Source of the DNA: Sphingobacterium mizutaii | GTDB taxonomy: Bacteria > Bacteroidota > Bacteroidia > Sphingobacteriales > Sphingobacteriaceae | Direction of reading: 5' to 3' | Assembly: GCF_900187125.1 (NCBI RefSeq) | Contig: NZ_LT906468.1 | Location: forward strand, 1,922,001-1,986,000 | Length of the DNA: 64,000 bases | In this document: positions 9,014 through 18,133 of the stretch, piece after piece | How the letters are laid out: every line of letters begins with the position of its first letter | Position numbering within the stretch: position 1 is the first letter of the stretch | Translations under genes and position numbers: made by a program | The notes under the pieces: generated by a model | Database searches by the model: none | The model's input: the letters and a program-made list of their open reading frames with translations, nothing else | What the model was told of the DNA's origin: nothing

Positions 9014-9676
9014 ATGAAGTACGATATTTTAAAAAGTGTTATCGATCTAGTTGAAGAATTTGAGATAGAAAATTCGTTAGAAAACATATATCCTGATGAT
9101 ATCGAAGGTTTTAAAAGATGGATAAACGTCAAATATAACAGCCAGGAGATGGAGACCGAGCCTTATTGGGAAGGAAAAGAAAGTGGGCGCAGTCCAGAAA
9201 GTGTAATTAGTACCTTAATTGTCCATATGAACAGATATGCTAAAAGTTATTCCAAATCAGCCATATACGGTTCTGATTTCTCTTCGCAGGAAGACTTTAT
9301 TTACCTGATTAACCTAAAGGCATTTGGTGAAATGACCAAAATGGATTTGATAAAAAAGAACGTTCACGAGAAACCTGCTGGAATGCAAATTATCAATCGT
9401 CTGATTTCTCAAGGTTGGGTCAATCAAACTGATTCTGAAATTGACAAAAGAAGTAAAGTTTTAAAAATCAGCTTCAAAGGATTGAATGTTTTAGAAAACC
9501 AAATGGACAGAATCAGGAAAGCGACCGAAATAGTTACAGGAGACTTAAACCATCCCGAAAAAATGGAGCTGATCAAATTGCTCAATAAACTCAATAAGTT
9601 CCATCAACGGATATATTACAAGAATATTGAAACAGAATATTTATTGAATGAAGCTTTAAAGGATAAAAGGCGATGA
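9014..9676 (+). CDS. MarR family winged-helix regulator of the carotenoid operon
   Basis: A 220-residue protein with a MarR-type winged helix in residues 70-180: LINLKAFGEMTKMDLIKKNVHEKPAGMQIINRL is helix-turn-helix, and DKRSKVLKISFKGLNVLE is the wing and following helix. MarR proteins are dimeric repressors or activators, often released by a small ligand. I chose the ATG at 9014; a TTG six codons earlier is also open but overlaps the likely promoter. The stop overlaps the crtI start by four bases (ATGA), so it is the first gene of the carotenoid operon and probably controls it and itself. The N-terminal 60 residues are an extra segment not seen in short MarR proteins. Confidence 0.8.
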   Translation: MKYDILKSVIDLVEEFEIENSLENIYPDDIEGFKRWINVKYNSQEMETEPYWEGKESGRSPESVISTLIVHMNRYAKSYSKSAIYGSDFSSQEDFIYLINLKAFGEMTKMDLIKKNVHEKPAGMQIINRLISQGWVNQTDSEIDKRSKVLKISFKGLNVLENQMDRIRKATEIVTGDLNHPEKMELIKLLNKLNKFHQRIYYKNIETEYLLNEALKDKRR

Positions 9677-11145
9677 AGAAGAAAATAGCCATTATAGGGT
9701 CAGGATTCTCGGGACTATCTGCAAGTGCCTACCTGGCAAAGGCAGGTAATGATGTTCACGTGTTTGAAAAACATGATCGGCCGGGAGGTAGAGCGCGGCA
9801 GTTTTCAACCGATGATGGATATGTTTTCGATATGGGTCCCAGCTGGTACTGGATGCCGGATATTATGGATAGTTTTTTTGCTGATTTCGGTTGTCAAACT
9901 TCTGATTTCTTTGAGTTGATATCGTTAAACCCACAGTTTGAAGTGGTTTTTTCAGAAGGAAAAATTAGTATTCCCGAATGTCTGGAAGAGCTTAAAGTCC
10001 TGTTTGAAGGAATCGAAAAAGGAGCTGGAATGCAAGTGGATAAATTCATGCAAGCGGCAAAGTTTAAGTATGAAGTAGGAATGCAGGATTTTATTAATAA
10101 ACCCTGTCACAATTGGAGTGAATTCTTCTCTCTCAAGATAGTCAAAAGTGCGATTAAATTGGATTTGTTGACGGGTTTCAGGCCTTACGTTGCTAAATAT
10201 TTTAAAAGTGAAAAGCTAAGGACCTTGATGGAATTTCCCGTAATTTTCCTGGGTGCTTCTCCAAAGGATATCCCTGCATTGTATAGTTTGATGAATTACG
10301 GTGGTTATGCTTTGGGGACCTATTATCCGATGGGCGGGTTTTATCAATTGGTTTTGGCGATGAAAAAAGTAGCCGAAAGTCAAGGTGCTAATTTCCATTT
10401 CAACAAAACCGTTGAAAGTATAAACACATGTAGCGGAAAGGTTACCTCGTTAACCATAAATGGCAAGATCCATGAATTTGATGCTGTCATTGCTTCTTCG
10501 GATTATCATCATACAGAAACCCTATTAAGTAAAGAGAACAGAAATTATTCAGAAGAATTCTGGCAAAACAGAACCTTTGCACCCTCCAGTCTGATTTATT
10601 ATTTAGGGATCGATCAAAGCATTCCCAACCTCGAACATCATACGCTTTTTTTTGAGAATGATCTTGATGAACATGTCGATTCTATATATGAAGAAAAAAA
10701 ATGGCCACAGAGGCCTCTCTTTTATTCCTGTTGCCCTTCCAAAACAGACAGTACTTTAGCTCCCCCGGGCAAAGAGAACTTATTCCTTCTAATGCCGTTG
10801 GCAATCGGGATTGACGATGCAGAAACTACACGTGAACTATATTTGAACAACATGCTTTCAAGGATAGAAAGGCATACAGGGATACAAGATCTACGGTCAA
10901 AGATCGAATACAAAAGAAGCTACTGTGTCAGCGATTTTATTTCGGATTATAATGCCTATGGTGGGAATGCCTATGGATTGGCTAATACGCTAGGTCAGAC
11001 TGCAGTCCTAAAGCCCAAAATAAGAAACAAAAGATTGAAAAATTTATTCTACACAGGTCAATTGACGGTTCCCGGACCTGGGATCCCTCCATCCATAATT
11101 TCAGGTAGAATTGTTGCAAACGAAATAATCAAACTAAAAAAATAA
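9673..11145 (+). CDS. crtI: Phytoene desaturase CrtI
   Basis: An FAD-dependent desaturase that converts phytoene to lycopene at the inner membrane. The N-terminal dinucleotide-binding motif IAIIGSGFSGLSA (residues 5-17) is followed by FEKHDRPGGRA, and the C-terminal signature FYTGQLTVPGPGIPPSIISG is diagnostic of CrtI/CrtN/CrtD proteins. Length (490) is normal. Its position before crtB, crtZ and a lycopene cyclase supports CrtI over CrtD or CrtN. It overlaps the MarR gene by four bases and is followed after 4 bp by crtB, so expression is tightly coupled. Confidence 0.92.
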   Translation: MKKKIAIIGSGFSGLSASAYLAKAGNDVHVFEKHDRPGGRARQFSTDDGYVFDMGPSWYWMPDIMDSFFADFGCQTSDFFELISLNPQFEVVFSEGKISIPECLEELKVLFEGIEKGAGMQVDKFMQAAKFKYEVGMQDFINKPCHNWSEFFSLKIVKSAIKLDLLTGFRPYVAKYFKSEKLRTLMEFPVIFLGASPKDIPALYSLMNYGGYALGTYYPMGGFYQLVLAMKKVAESQGANFHFNKTVESINTCSGKVTSLTINGKIHEFDAVIASSDYHHTETLLSKENRNYSEEFWQNRTFAPSSLIYYLGIDQSIPNLEHHTLFFENDLDEHVDSIYEEKKWPQRPLFYSCCPSKTDSTLAPPGKENLFLLMPLAIGIDDAETTRELYLNNMLSRIERHTGIQDLRSKIEYKRSYCVSDFISDYNAYGGNAYGLANTLGQTAVLKPKIRNKRLKNLFYTGQLTVPGPGIPPSIISGRIVANEIIKLKK

Positions 11146-11149
11146 AACC

Positions 11150-11986
11150 ATGAAACAGCTGTTTGACGAACTTTCATACTCGGTTAGCAAGATAACAACC
11201 CAGAAATATAGCACTAGTTTTTCCTTGGGAATCCTGTCGCTGAAACCCTCAATTCGATCTGCAATATATGCCATATATGGGTACGTGAGATTAGCCGATG
11301 AAATCGTGGATAGTTTTCATGGATATGATAAAGAGAAGCTCTTGAGCCGGTTAAAAACAGAAACCTATGTTGCACTTCACGAGGGGATATCCCTTAATCC
11401 AATCCTTCAATCCTTTCAAGAAACGGTAAATCTTTTTAAAATAGACATAATACTAATTGAAAAGTTTTTGCATAGTATGGAAATGGATCTGCGGAAAATA
11501 GACTACAATTCAGCGCTATATGAAGAATATATTTTTGGTTCCGCGGAAGTAGTCGGGTTGATGTGCCTGCAAGTTTTTACGGATGGCGACGCCGAAAGGT
11601 ATAAAGAACTGGAACCTTATGCAATGAAATTAGGCTCCGCTTTTCAAAAAGTTAATTTTTTAAGGGATTTGAGGGATGATTATCAGGTTTTGGGAAGGAC
11701 CTATTTTCCAGATATCGATATGCGCATATTTGATAATTGCGTGAAATGTCGGATTGAAAAGGAAATAGAAGAAGAGTTTAGAATTGCTTTTGTTGGAATT
11801 AAGAAACTGCCCAGCTCCGCTAGGTTCGGTGTATATTTAGCTTATAGGTACTATTTGTCATTGTTCCAAAAAATAAAAAGAAGATCCTCCAAAGAGATAT
11901 TGAATAATAGGATTCGGGTTCCCAATGCCGAAAAGGCATACGTGGCGTTCAAAAGTTATGTACGATATAAAACGGCTTTTTTATGA
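11150..11986 (+). CDS. crtB: Phytoene synthase CrtB
   Basis: Condenses two geranylgeranyl diphosphates into 15-cis-phytoene. Both Mg-diphosphate binding motifs are visible: LADEIVDSF near residue 50 and NFLRDLRDDY near residue 170, and RTYFP follows the second as in the squalene/phytoene synthase family. The 278-residue length is typical for Bacteroidota CrtB. It starts 4 bp after crtI and overlaps the next frame by four bases (ATGA). No geranylgeranyl diphosphate synthase or isopentenyl isomerase lies in the window, so precursors come from elsewhere in the genome. Confidence 0.92.
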   Translation: MKQLFDELSYSVSKITTQKYSTSFSLGILSLKPSIRSAIYAIYGYVRLADEIVDSFHGYDKEKLLSRLKTETYVALHEGISLNPILQSFQETVNLFKIDIILIEKFLHSMEMDLRKIDYNSALYEEYIFGSAEVVGLMCLQVFTDGDAERYKELEPYAMKLGSAFQKVNFLRDLRDDYQVLGRTYFPDIDMRIFDNCVKCRIEKEIEEEFRIAFVGIKKLPSSARFGVYLAYRYYLSLFQKIKRRSSKEILNNRIRVPNAEKAYVAFKSYVRYKTAFL

Positions 11987-12441
11987 TGAATATAACTGGT
12001 TTGCTCATTAGTTCAGTATTCTTTTTAAGGATTTTTAGTCCAATTGCTGTAGAAGATGTGAGGTCTAATTACAGCAAGTTGGTATCAAACCGGGCATTGT
12101 GCGAAAGAATGATTGGAGAATTGATGGAATCTAAAAACAATTCGGCTACTCATCTGGGATATTTAGGTGGATTGCAAACTATTTGGGCCAATCATGTTTT
12201 TAGTCCGATTAGCAAACTCAAAACATTCAGAGAAGGAAAGAAAAACATCGAGAAAGCGATCAAAAAAGAACCTGAGAATGTTGAATTGAGGTTTATCAGG
12301 CTTTCTGTCCAAAAAAATGCTCCATCCTTTTTAGGGTACAAATCAAACATAAATGAGGATTCCGCTTTTATTAAGGAAAACAGTCTCCAAATTAGGTCGG
12401 AGATTCTTCTTAAGATGATAGGGACACTTTTAAAAGATTAA
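11983..12441 (+). CDS. Unknown exported protein of the carotenoid operon
   Basis: A 152-residue protein I cannot assign to a pathway step. The first 20 residues (NITGLLISSVFFLRIFSPI) are a signal peptide or membrane anchor. The rest is helical, with KNIEKAIKKEPENVELRFIRLSVQ reading like a single TPR-type helix pair. It is coupled to crtB by ATGA and followed after 3 bp by the SRPBCC gene, so it is made together with the pigment enzymes. I recall similar short frames in other Bacteroidota crt clusters, but none with a defined job. It could help place enzymes or pigment at the membrane; that is a guess. Confidence 0.7.
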   Translation: MMNITGLLISSVFFLRIFSPIAVEDVRSNYSKLVSNRALCERMIGELMESKNNSATHLGYLGGLQTIWANHVFSPISKLKTFREGKKNIEKAIKKEPENVELRFIRLSVQKNAPSFLGYKSNINEDSAFIKENSLQIRSEILLKMIGTLLKD

Positions 12442-12444
12442 TTT

Positions 12445-12912
12445 ATGAGAAATCGGCTATACAGAGAGCAACAATTGAATTGTGACGTCGAAGAAGCCTG
12501 GCGTTTTTTCTCTTCTCCCAAGAACCTTTCCAAGATTACGCCTAAAGGTATTGGTTTTACAGTGCTGTCGGAATATGTCGCTGAGGAGATTGCTGAGGGT
12601 ACGATCATCGATTATATCGTTTCTCCGTTACTTACAATCCCTTTGAAGTGGAGGACAAGAATCACCCATGTTGAACACAATAAATGTTTTATTGATTTAC
12701 AGGAGAAAGGACCTTATAAGTACTGGAGGCATCTTCATGAATTCTTCCCCAATAAAGATGGGGTCTTGATGAAGGATACGGTAGATTACGAACTGCCTTT
12801 CGGCCTGGTAGGACAGATTGCACATTTGCTGTTAGTGAAAAGGAAATTGACGGATATTTTCGATTTCCGGCGCGACACCATAGAAAAACTCTTTAACCCA
12901 ATTAACAACTGA
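12445..12912 (+). CDS. SRPBCC (START-like) lipid-binding family protein
   Basis: A 155-residue SRPBCC fold protein: the opening YREQQLNCDVEEAWRFFSSPKNLSKITP, the middle LKWRTRITHVEHNKCFIDLQ and the late DTVDYELPFG match the family of START-like proteins often annotated as cell-division-inhibitor or ligand-binding SRPBCC. These proteins hold a hydrophobic ligand in a deep pocket. Inside a carotenoid operon it may bind a carotenoid intermediate or product; this is inference from position. It is tightly packed between the unknown exported protein and crtZ. Confidence 0.85.
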   Translation: MRNRLYREQQLNCDVEEAWRFFSSPKNLSKITPKGIGFTVLSEYVAEEIAEGTIIDYIVSPLLTIPLKWRTRITHVEHNKCFIDLQEKGPYKYWRHLHEFFPNKDGVLMKDTVDYELPFGLVGQIAHLLLVKRKLTDIFDFRRDTIEKLFNPINN

Positions 12913-12913
12913 T

Positions 12914-13372
12914 ATGGCTTTTTTAATCGTAATGATCACATTTACATTGATGGAAGGGGCAACCTGGATTATCCACAAATATGTCATGCACGGTTTCCTT
13001 TGGTTCCTGCACAGAGACCATCACGACCACAGCAGTGAGGGCGCTTTTGAAAAGAACGACTACTTTTTCGTAATATTTTCCATACCAACGATTGCTTTGA
13101 TGTATTTCGGGTCGGTAGAAAATTTCAATTACCTGTTACATATCGGTTTAGGCATTTTGCTGTACGGAATGGCTTATTTTTTTGTGCACGATATTTTTAT
13201 CCATCAAAGGGTAAAATTTCTGTCCCAGACCCAAAATCCCTATTTTTTGGCACTCCGCAGGGCACACAAGCAACATCACAGGCATATCGGGAAAGAAGAC
13301 GGTGAATGTTTTGGATTTCTTTTCGTTCCATTCAAATATTTTAAAATGTACTTTAACTCTGGAAAAAAATGA
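12914..13372 (+). CDS. crtZ: Beta-carotene hydroxylase CrtZ
   Basis: A membrane-bound di-iron hydroxylase of the fatty acid hydroxylase superfamily that turns beta-carotene into zeaxanthin. The histidine clusters that hold the iron are present: HKYVMH and HRDHHDH near residues 22-39, HDIFIH near 93, and HKQHHRH near 117. Four hydrophobic segments fit the fold and 152 residues is normal for CrtZ. It starts 1 bp after the SRPBCC stop and overlaps the cyclase start by four bases. Its presence predicts a yellow zeaxanthin-type pigment. Confidence 0.9.
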   Translation: MAFLIVMITFTLMEGATWIIHKYVMHGFLWFLHRDHHDHSSEGAFEKNDYFFVIFSIPTIALMYFGSVENFNYLLHIGLGILLYGMAYFFVHDIFIHQRVKFLSQTQNPYFLALRRAHKQHHRHIGKEDGECFGFLFVPFKYFKMYFNSGKK

Positions 13373-14070
13373 TGGCTTATACCTATTCCGCAATATTGTT
13401 CTTTACGGTCATCATATGTTTCATTGCCTCATACGATAAACGAATTTATTTTAATCGTCATTTTGGGGAGTTTTTAAAATCTGCAATTATTGTTGCCATT
13501 CCTTTCATCGCTTGGGATATATGGTTTACGGCAAAAGGTGTTTGGTGGTTCAATACCGATTATACGCTCGGAATAGTACTGGCTGGGTTACCGATCGAGG
13601 AATGGCTTTTTTTTATCTGTATTCCGTTTTCATGTATATTTACCTATTTCTGTTTCGAGAAGTTCTTTAGGTTGGGATGGCTATCTGGGTTTAATAACCT
13701 GATTGTTTTTATCAGTGTGGTAATCTGTTCGGTTATGGCATTGTTGCATTATGATAAAATATACACACTTATCACGGCAATCGCTACCCTAACAACCTTA
13801 ATCTACCTGCATTTTATTGTTCGGGCAGAATGGATTGGAAAAGCATCGCTAGTATTTACGGTTTTGATGTTGGGTTTCCTTCCAGTAAACGGCGTACTGA
13901 CAGGAACCGGATTGGAATCGCCCATAGTGAACTACAACCCCCGGGACTTTCTTGGGGTACGCATATTAACTATACCAATTGAGGATGCCGTCTATGGATA
14001 TACGCAATTCCTTTTGGTTCTCTATTTTTTTAAATTATTTAAAAAAAGAAATGATGGTCATAAAAAATAG
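13369..14070 (+). CDS. Lycopene cyclase, fused CrtYc-CrtYd type
   Basis: A 233-residue integral membrane protein with about seven segments and two copies of the CrtYc/CrtYd motif: GLPIEEWLFF near residue 75 and TIPIEDAVYG near residue 205. The repeated P-I-E-[ED] acid pair is the mark of the heterodimeric bacterial cyclases; in archaea and Bacteroidota the halves are fused, as here. It should close both ends of lycopene to give beta-carotene, the substrate of the CrtZ encoded just upstream. The gene overlaps its neighbours on both sides (4 bp with crtZ, about 20 bp with the lipocalin). Confidence 0.88.
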   Translation: MMAYTYSAILFFTVIICFIASYDKRIYFNRHFGEFLKSAIIVAIPFIAWDIWFTAKGVWWFNTDYTLGIVLAGLPIEEWLFFICIPFSCIFTYFCFEKFFRLGWLSGFNNLIVFISVVICSVMALLHYDKIYTLITAIATLTTLIYLHFIVRAEWIGKASLVFTVLMLGFLPVNGVLTGTGLESPIVNYNPRDFLGVRILTIPIEDAVYGYTQFLLVLYFFKLFKKRNDGHKK

Positions 14071-14617
14071 GATTTTGGTAATCGCATTTTCTGTGGTTCT
14101 GTTTACGTTTCTAAATTCGTGTTCATCCATTCCCAAAGGTGCTGAAGCGGTAAAAAACTTTGAAATGGGTCGATACCTGGGAACTTGGTATGAAATTGCC
14201 CGGTTTGATTTCAGTTTTGAAAAGGATCTGGACAATGTTTCCGCTCAATACAGCTTGAACGATGATGGCTCTGTTAAGGTATTGAACAGCGGTTACAACT
14301 ACAAGAAGGGGAAATGGAAAAAAGCCATTGGTTTAGCAAAATTTAGCGATAATATGCATATTGCTGAATTAAAAGTAAGTTTCTTCGGCCCTTTTTATTC
14401 GGGATACAACGTCATTGCATTGGACGAAAATTATCGATATGCGCTGGTTGCTGGAAAAAGTTTGAAATATTTATGGATTTTATCAAGGACAAAAGATATA
14501 CCCGATGGGATTAAAAAAAGCTTTCTAGACAGTGCGCAAAGGATTGGTTATGACACCTCTAAACTGATTTGGGTAAAGCACGATAGGACCGATAACCCAT
14601 TCCTAAATGAGAAATAA
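14051..14617 (+). CDS. Lipocalin lipoprotein (Blc-like)
   Basis: A 188-residue bacterial lipocalin. Residues 1-22 are a lipoprotein signal with the box LNSC, then comes the lipocalin start GRYLGTWYEIARFDF (the GxW motif) near residue 40, a run of beta strands, and a late YLWILSRT segment, as in Blc. Blc proteins sit in the outer membrane and bind fatty acids or lysophospholipids. I start at the ATG at 14051; the open frame upstream lies wholly inside the cyclase gene and is its shadow. As last gene of the carotenoid operon it may handle pigment or membrane lipids, which is a suggestion from context. Confidence 0.85.
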   Translation: MMVIKNRILVIAFSVVLFTFLNSCSSIPKGAEAVKNFEMGRYLGTWYEIARFDFSFEKDLDNVSAQYSLNDDGSVKVLNSGYNYKKGKWKKAIGLAKFSDNMHIAELKVSFFGPFYSGYNVIALDENYRYALVAGKSLKYLWILSRTKDIPDGIKKSFLDSAQRIGYDTSKLIWVKHDRTDNPFLNEK

Positions 14618-14783
14618 ATTTTATAGGGATGGCTATATTTCTGTAGGTCTAAATCTTTTGAACCTTAAGGACTTCATTTTTTAAAAAAAATGTTTCAATT
14701 GCAAAAATTATATAAAAATAATAGTTCTTGTACAAAGATCTAAAGTTTAATCATTTTCAAGTAATTAATAGTTACCATGATTT

Positions 14784-15324
14784 TTAGTTGTTCCTAAATA
14801 AGTCTATCAAAAATTTAAACGTCAAATTTGTCCAGTAAATAGCTTCATCGCTATTTGTTATTGGGATATTGGAATCTAATATTGATTTAAATCGGTCCCA
14901 ATCCTTTGGGGCAATATCTGATTTCTCGTTAAAATAATGATCGGTTGAAACGAAATCAAGTTTGTTAAGGATTTTAGCAATATATGGTCTTCCCAATGAT
15001 GATCCTTGGAGAACATAATGCCTGTTGTTCAGAATGTAGATTCGTGAGGATTTTCATTTCCTTCAACTCAGGTAAATCTAATTTTAAGGCGACAAAATCA
15101 TTCTCAATTTGTTTTAAGCCTAAGAAGAAAGGATAGTGCTCCGTAAATTGTTGTACATGTGAATTCGTAAAGTGATGTATCTCTTTGTTAAACACATAGA
15201 ACTTTTTTTATAGATCCGTGTAATCTTTTTCAGAATTCATATTTCGGATATAATTAATAACCAATGCTTCGGAAATTTGATGGAATTTTTTAGTTTCTTG
15301 CTTTAAATAATCGGTGATTTTCAT
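14784..15324 (-). pseudogene. bphO: Broken heme oxygenase (BphO-like)
   Basis: Remnant of a biliverdin-forming heme oxygenase of about 181 residues. Reading from the ATG at 15324: LKQETKKFHQISE carries the proximal heme His, then DYTDL is cut by an in-frame TAA (15208-15210), and the frame continues as KKFYVFNKEIHHF. Near 15012-15020 a shift (a 2-bp loss fits) breaks the conserved distal segment; the other frame then gives GSSLGRPYIAKIL, which matches the BphO/HugZ-type YVLEGSxLGG region, and runs to a stop at 14784. The gene lies 59 bp downstream of the phytochrome gene on the same strand, the normal bphP-bphO order, where the oxygenase supplies the chromophore. Two independent lesions make a sequencing slip less likely. 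Confidence 0.8.
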
Positions 15325-15383
15325 TAAATAAATTTAATAATATATGACTTGTCTTTAATCAAAATAAGGTTGGAATTCAATAG

Positions 15384-17576
15384 TTATTTGGGAGGGAACA
15401 TCAGTTTTACACAAGTTCCGGTTCCAATTTTACTTTTAATGGTGATATCAATTCCCAATTTATCAGCTATTCTTTTTACAATGGACATTCCAATTCCTGA
15501 GCCTTCATAGCCTGAAGAGTTAGACATGCGCTTAAACATTTCATAAATAGATGTTAGTTCTTCTTCTTCAATACCTATTCCATTGTCTGAAACAGTATAG
15601 ATTATGCCATTATCGGTAGTAAAAGAATCTACAGTGACCAATGAAGAATCCACTTTCGATGAATATTTTATAGCATTGCCAATAATGTTCAAAAACAATT
15701 GATAAAGCAAAGTTTTCTCACCGAGTACAGGGTGTAAGTTATTAACGACCACATGAACATTATTGGACCCGAATCTATTTTTGCTCATATTGATAATTTC
15801 ATACACAAAGTTTTCAGGTTCTACCACTTCTTTTTCAAAATTAAATGAGCTTGCTTTTGAGAATTGATGGATCTTATCAAGCATATTCATAATGATGTGT
15901 ACGGAATCCAGAATATTTGAGGTCATTTTCTTTAAGAGCTGAGGATTGACATCCTGCCGATATTGAAGAAATTCAGTTGAAACTTTTATTGCAGAAAGAG
16001 GATTCTTTAAATCATGGCTAATGGTATAGGCATAGGTATCCAGTGCATTGTTCATTTCAATCAGCTGGGTATTCAGCGAATCAATTTCAGCGGCTTTATT
16101 TAACATCGAGTCTCTTAGGATTTCTCTGATACGTAAGATAAAATGAAGGTGTTTGGAACTCCATTTTCTGGAGGTTCCGTTCACTTGTTCGCGCCAAACA
16201 TTGAAAGAGGAACGCGGTGAAGGTTTGAGGGTTCCCGTCAGCATATCCTCTTCATAAAATTTTTCAGGTTTTCCTGCCCATTCTCTATTTAACAGGATTT
16301 CTTTTCTAAACCAAATGATAAAGAAGTCTTTTTTATGGTCAATATTGGCAAAAGTTAGACCGGCAATTGTTTTTCCAAAGGCTTCATATATTTGATTCTG
16401 AGAATCTAGAGCGTGAGTTGTAAAGATGTGATCTTGGGCTAATTCTTTTAGTTGGGGGACTTGAGATCTCAACGTTTCCTTTTCCGGATGTAAACCTTCC
16501 AGGAAAACAGAGTCTTCAAATCCAATGGCGATTCCATCCGCTTCCAAGATATGTATAAGGGTTTTTGAGAATTCCCTTAATTCAGGGAAAATATTGGTCT
16601 TTAGTAAAACCTTTTCTTTCAGCTGAAGTTCAAGTTCCTGAACTTCTTTCAGATAAATAATTCTTTCTCTATCTTCCGACTGTTGAAATTTATTCGCTGC
16701 AAAATTAGTGGCCATTAAAGAGAAATTGCGAATACTAAGATCAATATGTTTGGGTGTTTCATGTTGGCAACATACAAGTCCCCAAAGTTCTCCCTTGATT
16801 ATTATGGAAAAACTAATGCTGGATCGAAACCCCGCATTTTTTAGATATTGTAAATGCACAGGCGACAATCTCCTGATAGAAATATTTCGAAGGTCGATAT
16901 CCCTATTATCAAGAGAACTGATCACTGACCCCTCTTCCTCCGTATCGACTATAAATCTGCAGTGTTTTGTTTTATAAAGTTCCCGTGCCTGTCTTGGAAT
17001 ATCAAATTCTGGATAATTCAACCCCAAATAAGAATGTAATTCTGGTCTATTTAAAGTTTCAGCGATGACGATTCCACTACTATCTTCATTGAATTGATAG
17101 ACCATCACCCTATCTACCATTAGATTTTGTGAAAGTACTTCTGTTAAACCATCCCAGATGTCCTGCCCTTCATTTTGCAAGGCTATCAATTTATTGTTGA
17201 TAATATTGCTAATGTTATTATTTTGAATGGTTGAGATCTCAAATTCCAAGTTTATAGCATCCAAGGAATTTGAGATGCTTAAATAGAATGGATTACCATC
17301 AATCGCTATTAAATTTGTGCATCTTTTGTGATCAGGGCGATTTTCAATTTCTTTAATGGTTTTGAGTATGAAATCCTTCTCTGCAATATTTAAAACAAAT
17401 GCATCGGATAGGGATTTGCCTATAAGATCCTTTGAAGATATTTTTGGCAGGTACTTTTGGATATTTTCGCTAACTGCTTCAATATTTAAGGATTGATTAA
17501 CAATTATTACAAATCCTAAATCTTGAATCTTACCTAGAAATTGGATCTTTTCATCCTCACAATTTATCTTTTCCAT
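15384..17576 (-). CDS. bphP: Bacteriophytochrome sensor histidine kinase BphP
   Basis: A red/far-red light sensor kinase of 730 residues. Order: PAS (1-120), GAF (about 140-300), PHY (about 310-490), HisKA (about 510-580) and HATPase (about 610-728). Cys6 in the opening NCEDEKIQFLGKIQ occupies the place of the biliverdin-binding Cys of bacterial phytochromes. The GAF domain has YPEFDIPRQARELY (DIP signature) near 192 and RLSPVHLQYLKNAG, which contacts the chromophore. The H-box SHDLKNP places the phospho-acceptor at His521; the N box (NIIGNAIKYSS) and G boxes (DNGIGIEEEE, GSGIGMSI) are intact. The protein is soluble and cytosolic. No response regulator is adjacent, and the neighbouring heme oxygenase is broken, so biliverdin must come from elsewhere if it is still photoactive. 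Confidence 0.93.
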   Translation of the reverse strand: MEKINCEDEKIQFLGKIQDLGFVIIVNQSLNIEAVSENIQKYLPKISSKDLIGKSLSDAFVLNIAEKDFILKTIKEIENRPDHKRCTNLIAIDGNPFYLSISNSLDAINLEFEISTIQNNNISNIINNKLIALQNEGQDIWDGLTEVLSQNLMVDRVMVYQFNEDSSGIVIAETLNRPELHSYLGLNYPEFDIPRQARELYKTKHCRFIVDTEEEGSVISSLDNRDIDLRNISIRRLSPVHLQYLKNAGFRSSISFSIIIKGELWGLVCCQHETPKHIDLSIRNFSLMATNFAANKFQQSEDRERIIYLKEVQELELQLKEKVLLKTNIFPELREFSKTLIHILEADGIAIGFEDSVFLEGLHPEKETLRSQVPQLKELAQDHIFTTHALDSQNQIYEAFGKTIAGLTFANIDHKKDFFIIWFRKEILLNREWAGKPEKFYEEDMLTGTLKPSPRSSFNVWREQVNGTSRKWSSKHLHFILRIREILRDSMLNKAAEIDSLNTQLIEMNNALDTYAYTISHDLKNPLSAIKVSTEFLQYRQDVNPQLLKKMTSNILDSVHIIMNMLDKIHQFSKASSFNFEKEVVEPENFVYEIINMSKNRFGSNNVHVVVNNLHPVLGEKTLLYQLFLNIIGNAIKYSSKVDSSLVTVDSFTTDNGIIYTVSDNGIGIEEEELTSIYEMFKRMSNSSGYEGSGIGMSIVKRIADKLGIDITIKSKIGTGTCVKLMFPPK

Positions 17577-18094
17577 TTATGTTAATCTATTAGTTTGTAG
17601 AAATTCTTAAAAAGCAAATTAAGAAAATCAGTTCCTAACAAAGTAAGCAGAAAAATTTTAAAAATATGTTAAAACATATTGACAAATAATATAATATCAA
17701 TCCCTGATCTTTCCTTTAACGTTTATGATATACGAAACGTGGTTTTATGGAGTGTGTATATTTCTCAAATTAAAAAATATTATTGGTTTTAAGACGGGCA
17801 ATTAATTTAATTTTTGCCCTAATAATTCTTATTGCCTTCGTTTGTGGGATTTCAGGAAAAAATAGTTGTTTCCATATTTTGTTATCAAATCTTATGTTAG
17901 GAATGGAACTAAAATTGAAAATATCATTTTCTAGCATTAATAAAACCGGTTTAGAAACTGCATTATTTATTTAAAATGGATATGTTGTGGGTACCATTTC
18001 AAAAATTTGTTATTCTCGTTAATCGGAAGGGAGAAGATGAAGATTAGTGAAATTTACTGGATGCGGTGCTAATAGGGAATAAAAGATTAATATT
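17577..18094. other. Noncoding stretch upstream of bphP
   Basis: About 520 bp, very AT-rich. It should hold the bphP promoter, but I could not pick a clear TAnnTTTG site. A 63-residue plus-strand frame from a TTG at 17783 has a hydrophobic start (LIFALIILIAFVCGI) and no family match; I do not call it a gene. Confidence 0.4.
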
Positions 18095-18128
18095 GAAAGC
18101 CAGAAAAATTGTCTTTCCTGGCTTTTTG
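18095..18128. terminator. Bidirectional hairpin terminator
   Basis: AAAGCCAG (18096-18103) pairs with CTGGCTTT (18118-18125) and is flanked by a T-run on the plus side. It sits just past the stop of the minus-strand stress protein. Confidence 0.6.
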
Positions 18129-18133
18129 GTTAT

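Noticed and set aside
13979..14050. Upstream extension of the lipocalin gene
   Set aside because: The extension lies inside the cyclase gene in another frame and would remove the lipoprotein signal from the N-terminus.
17783..17974. 63-residue hydrophobic protein
   Set aside because: TTG start, no family, in AT-rich DNA where such frames arise by chance.
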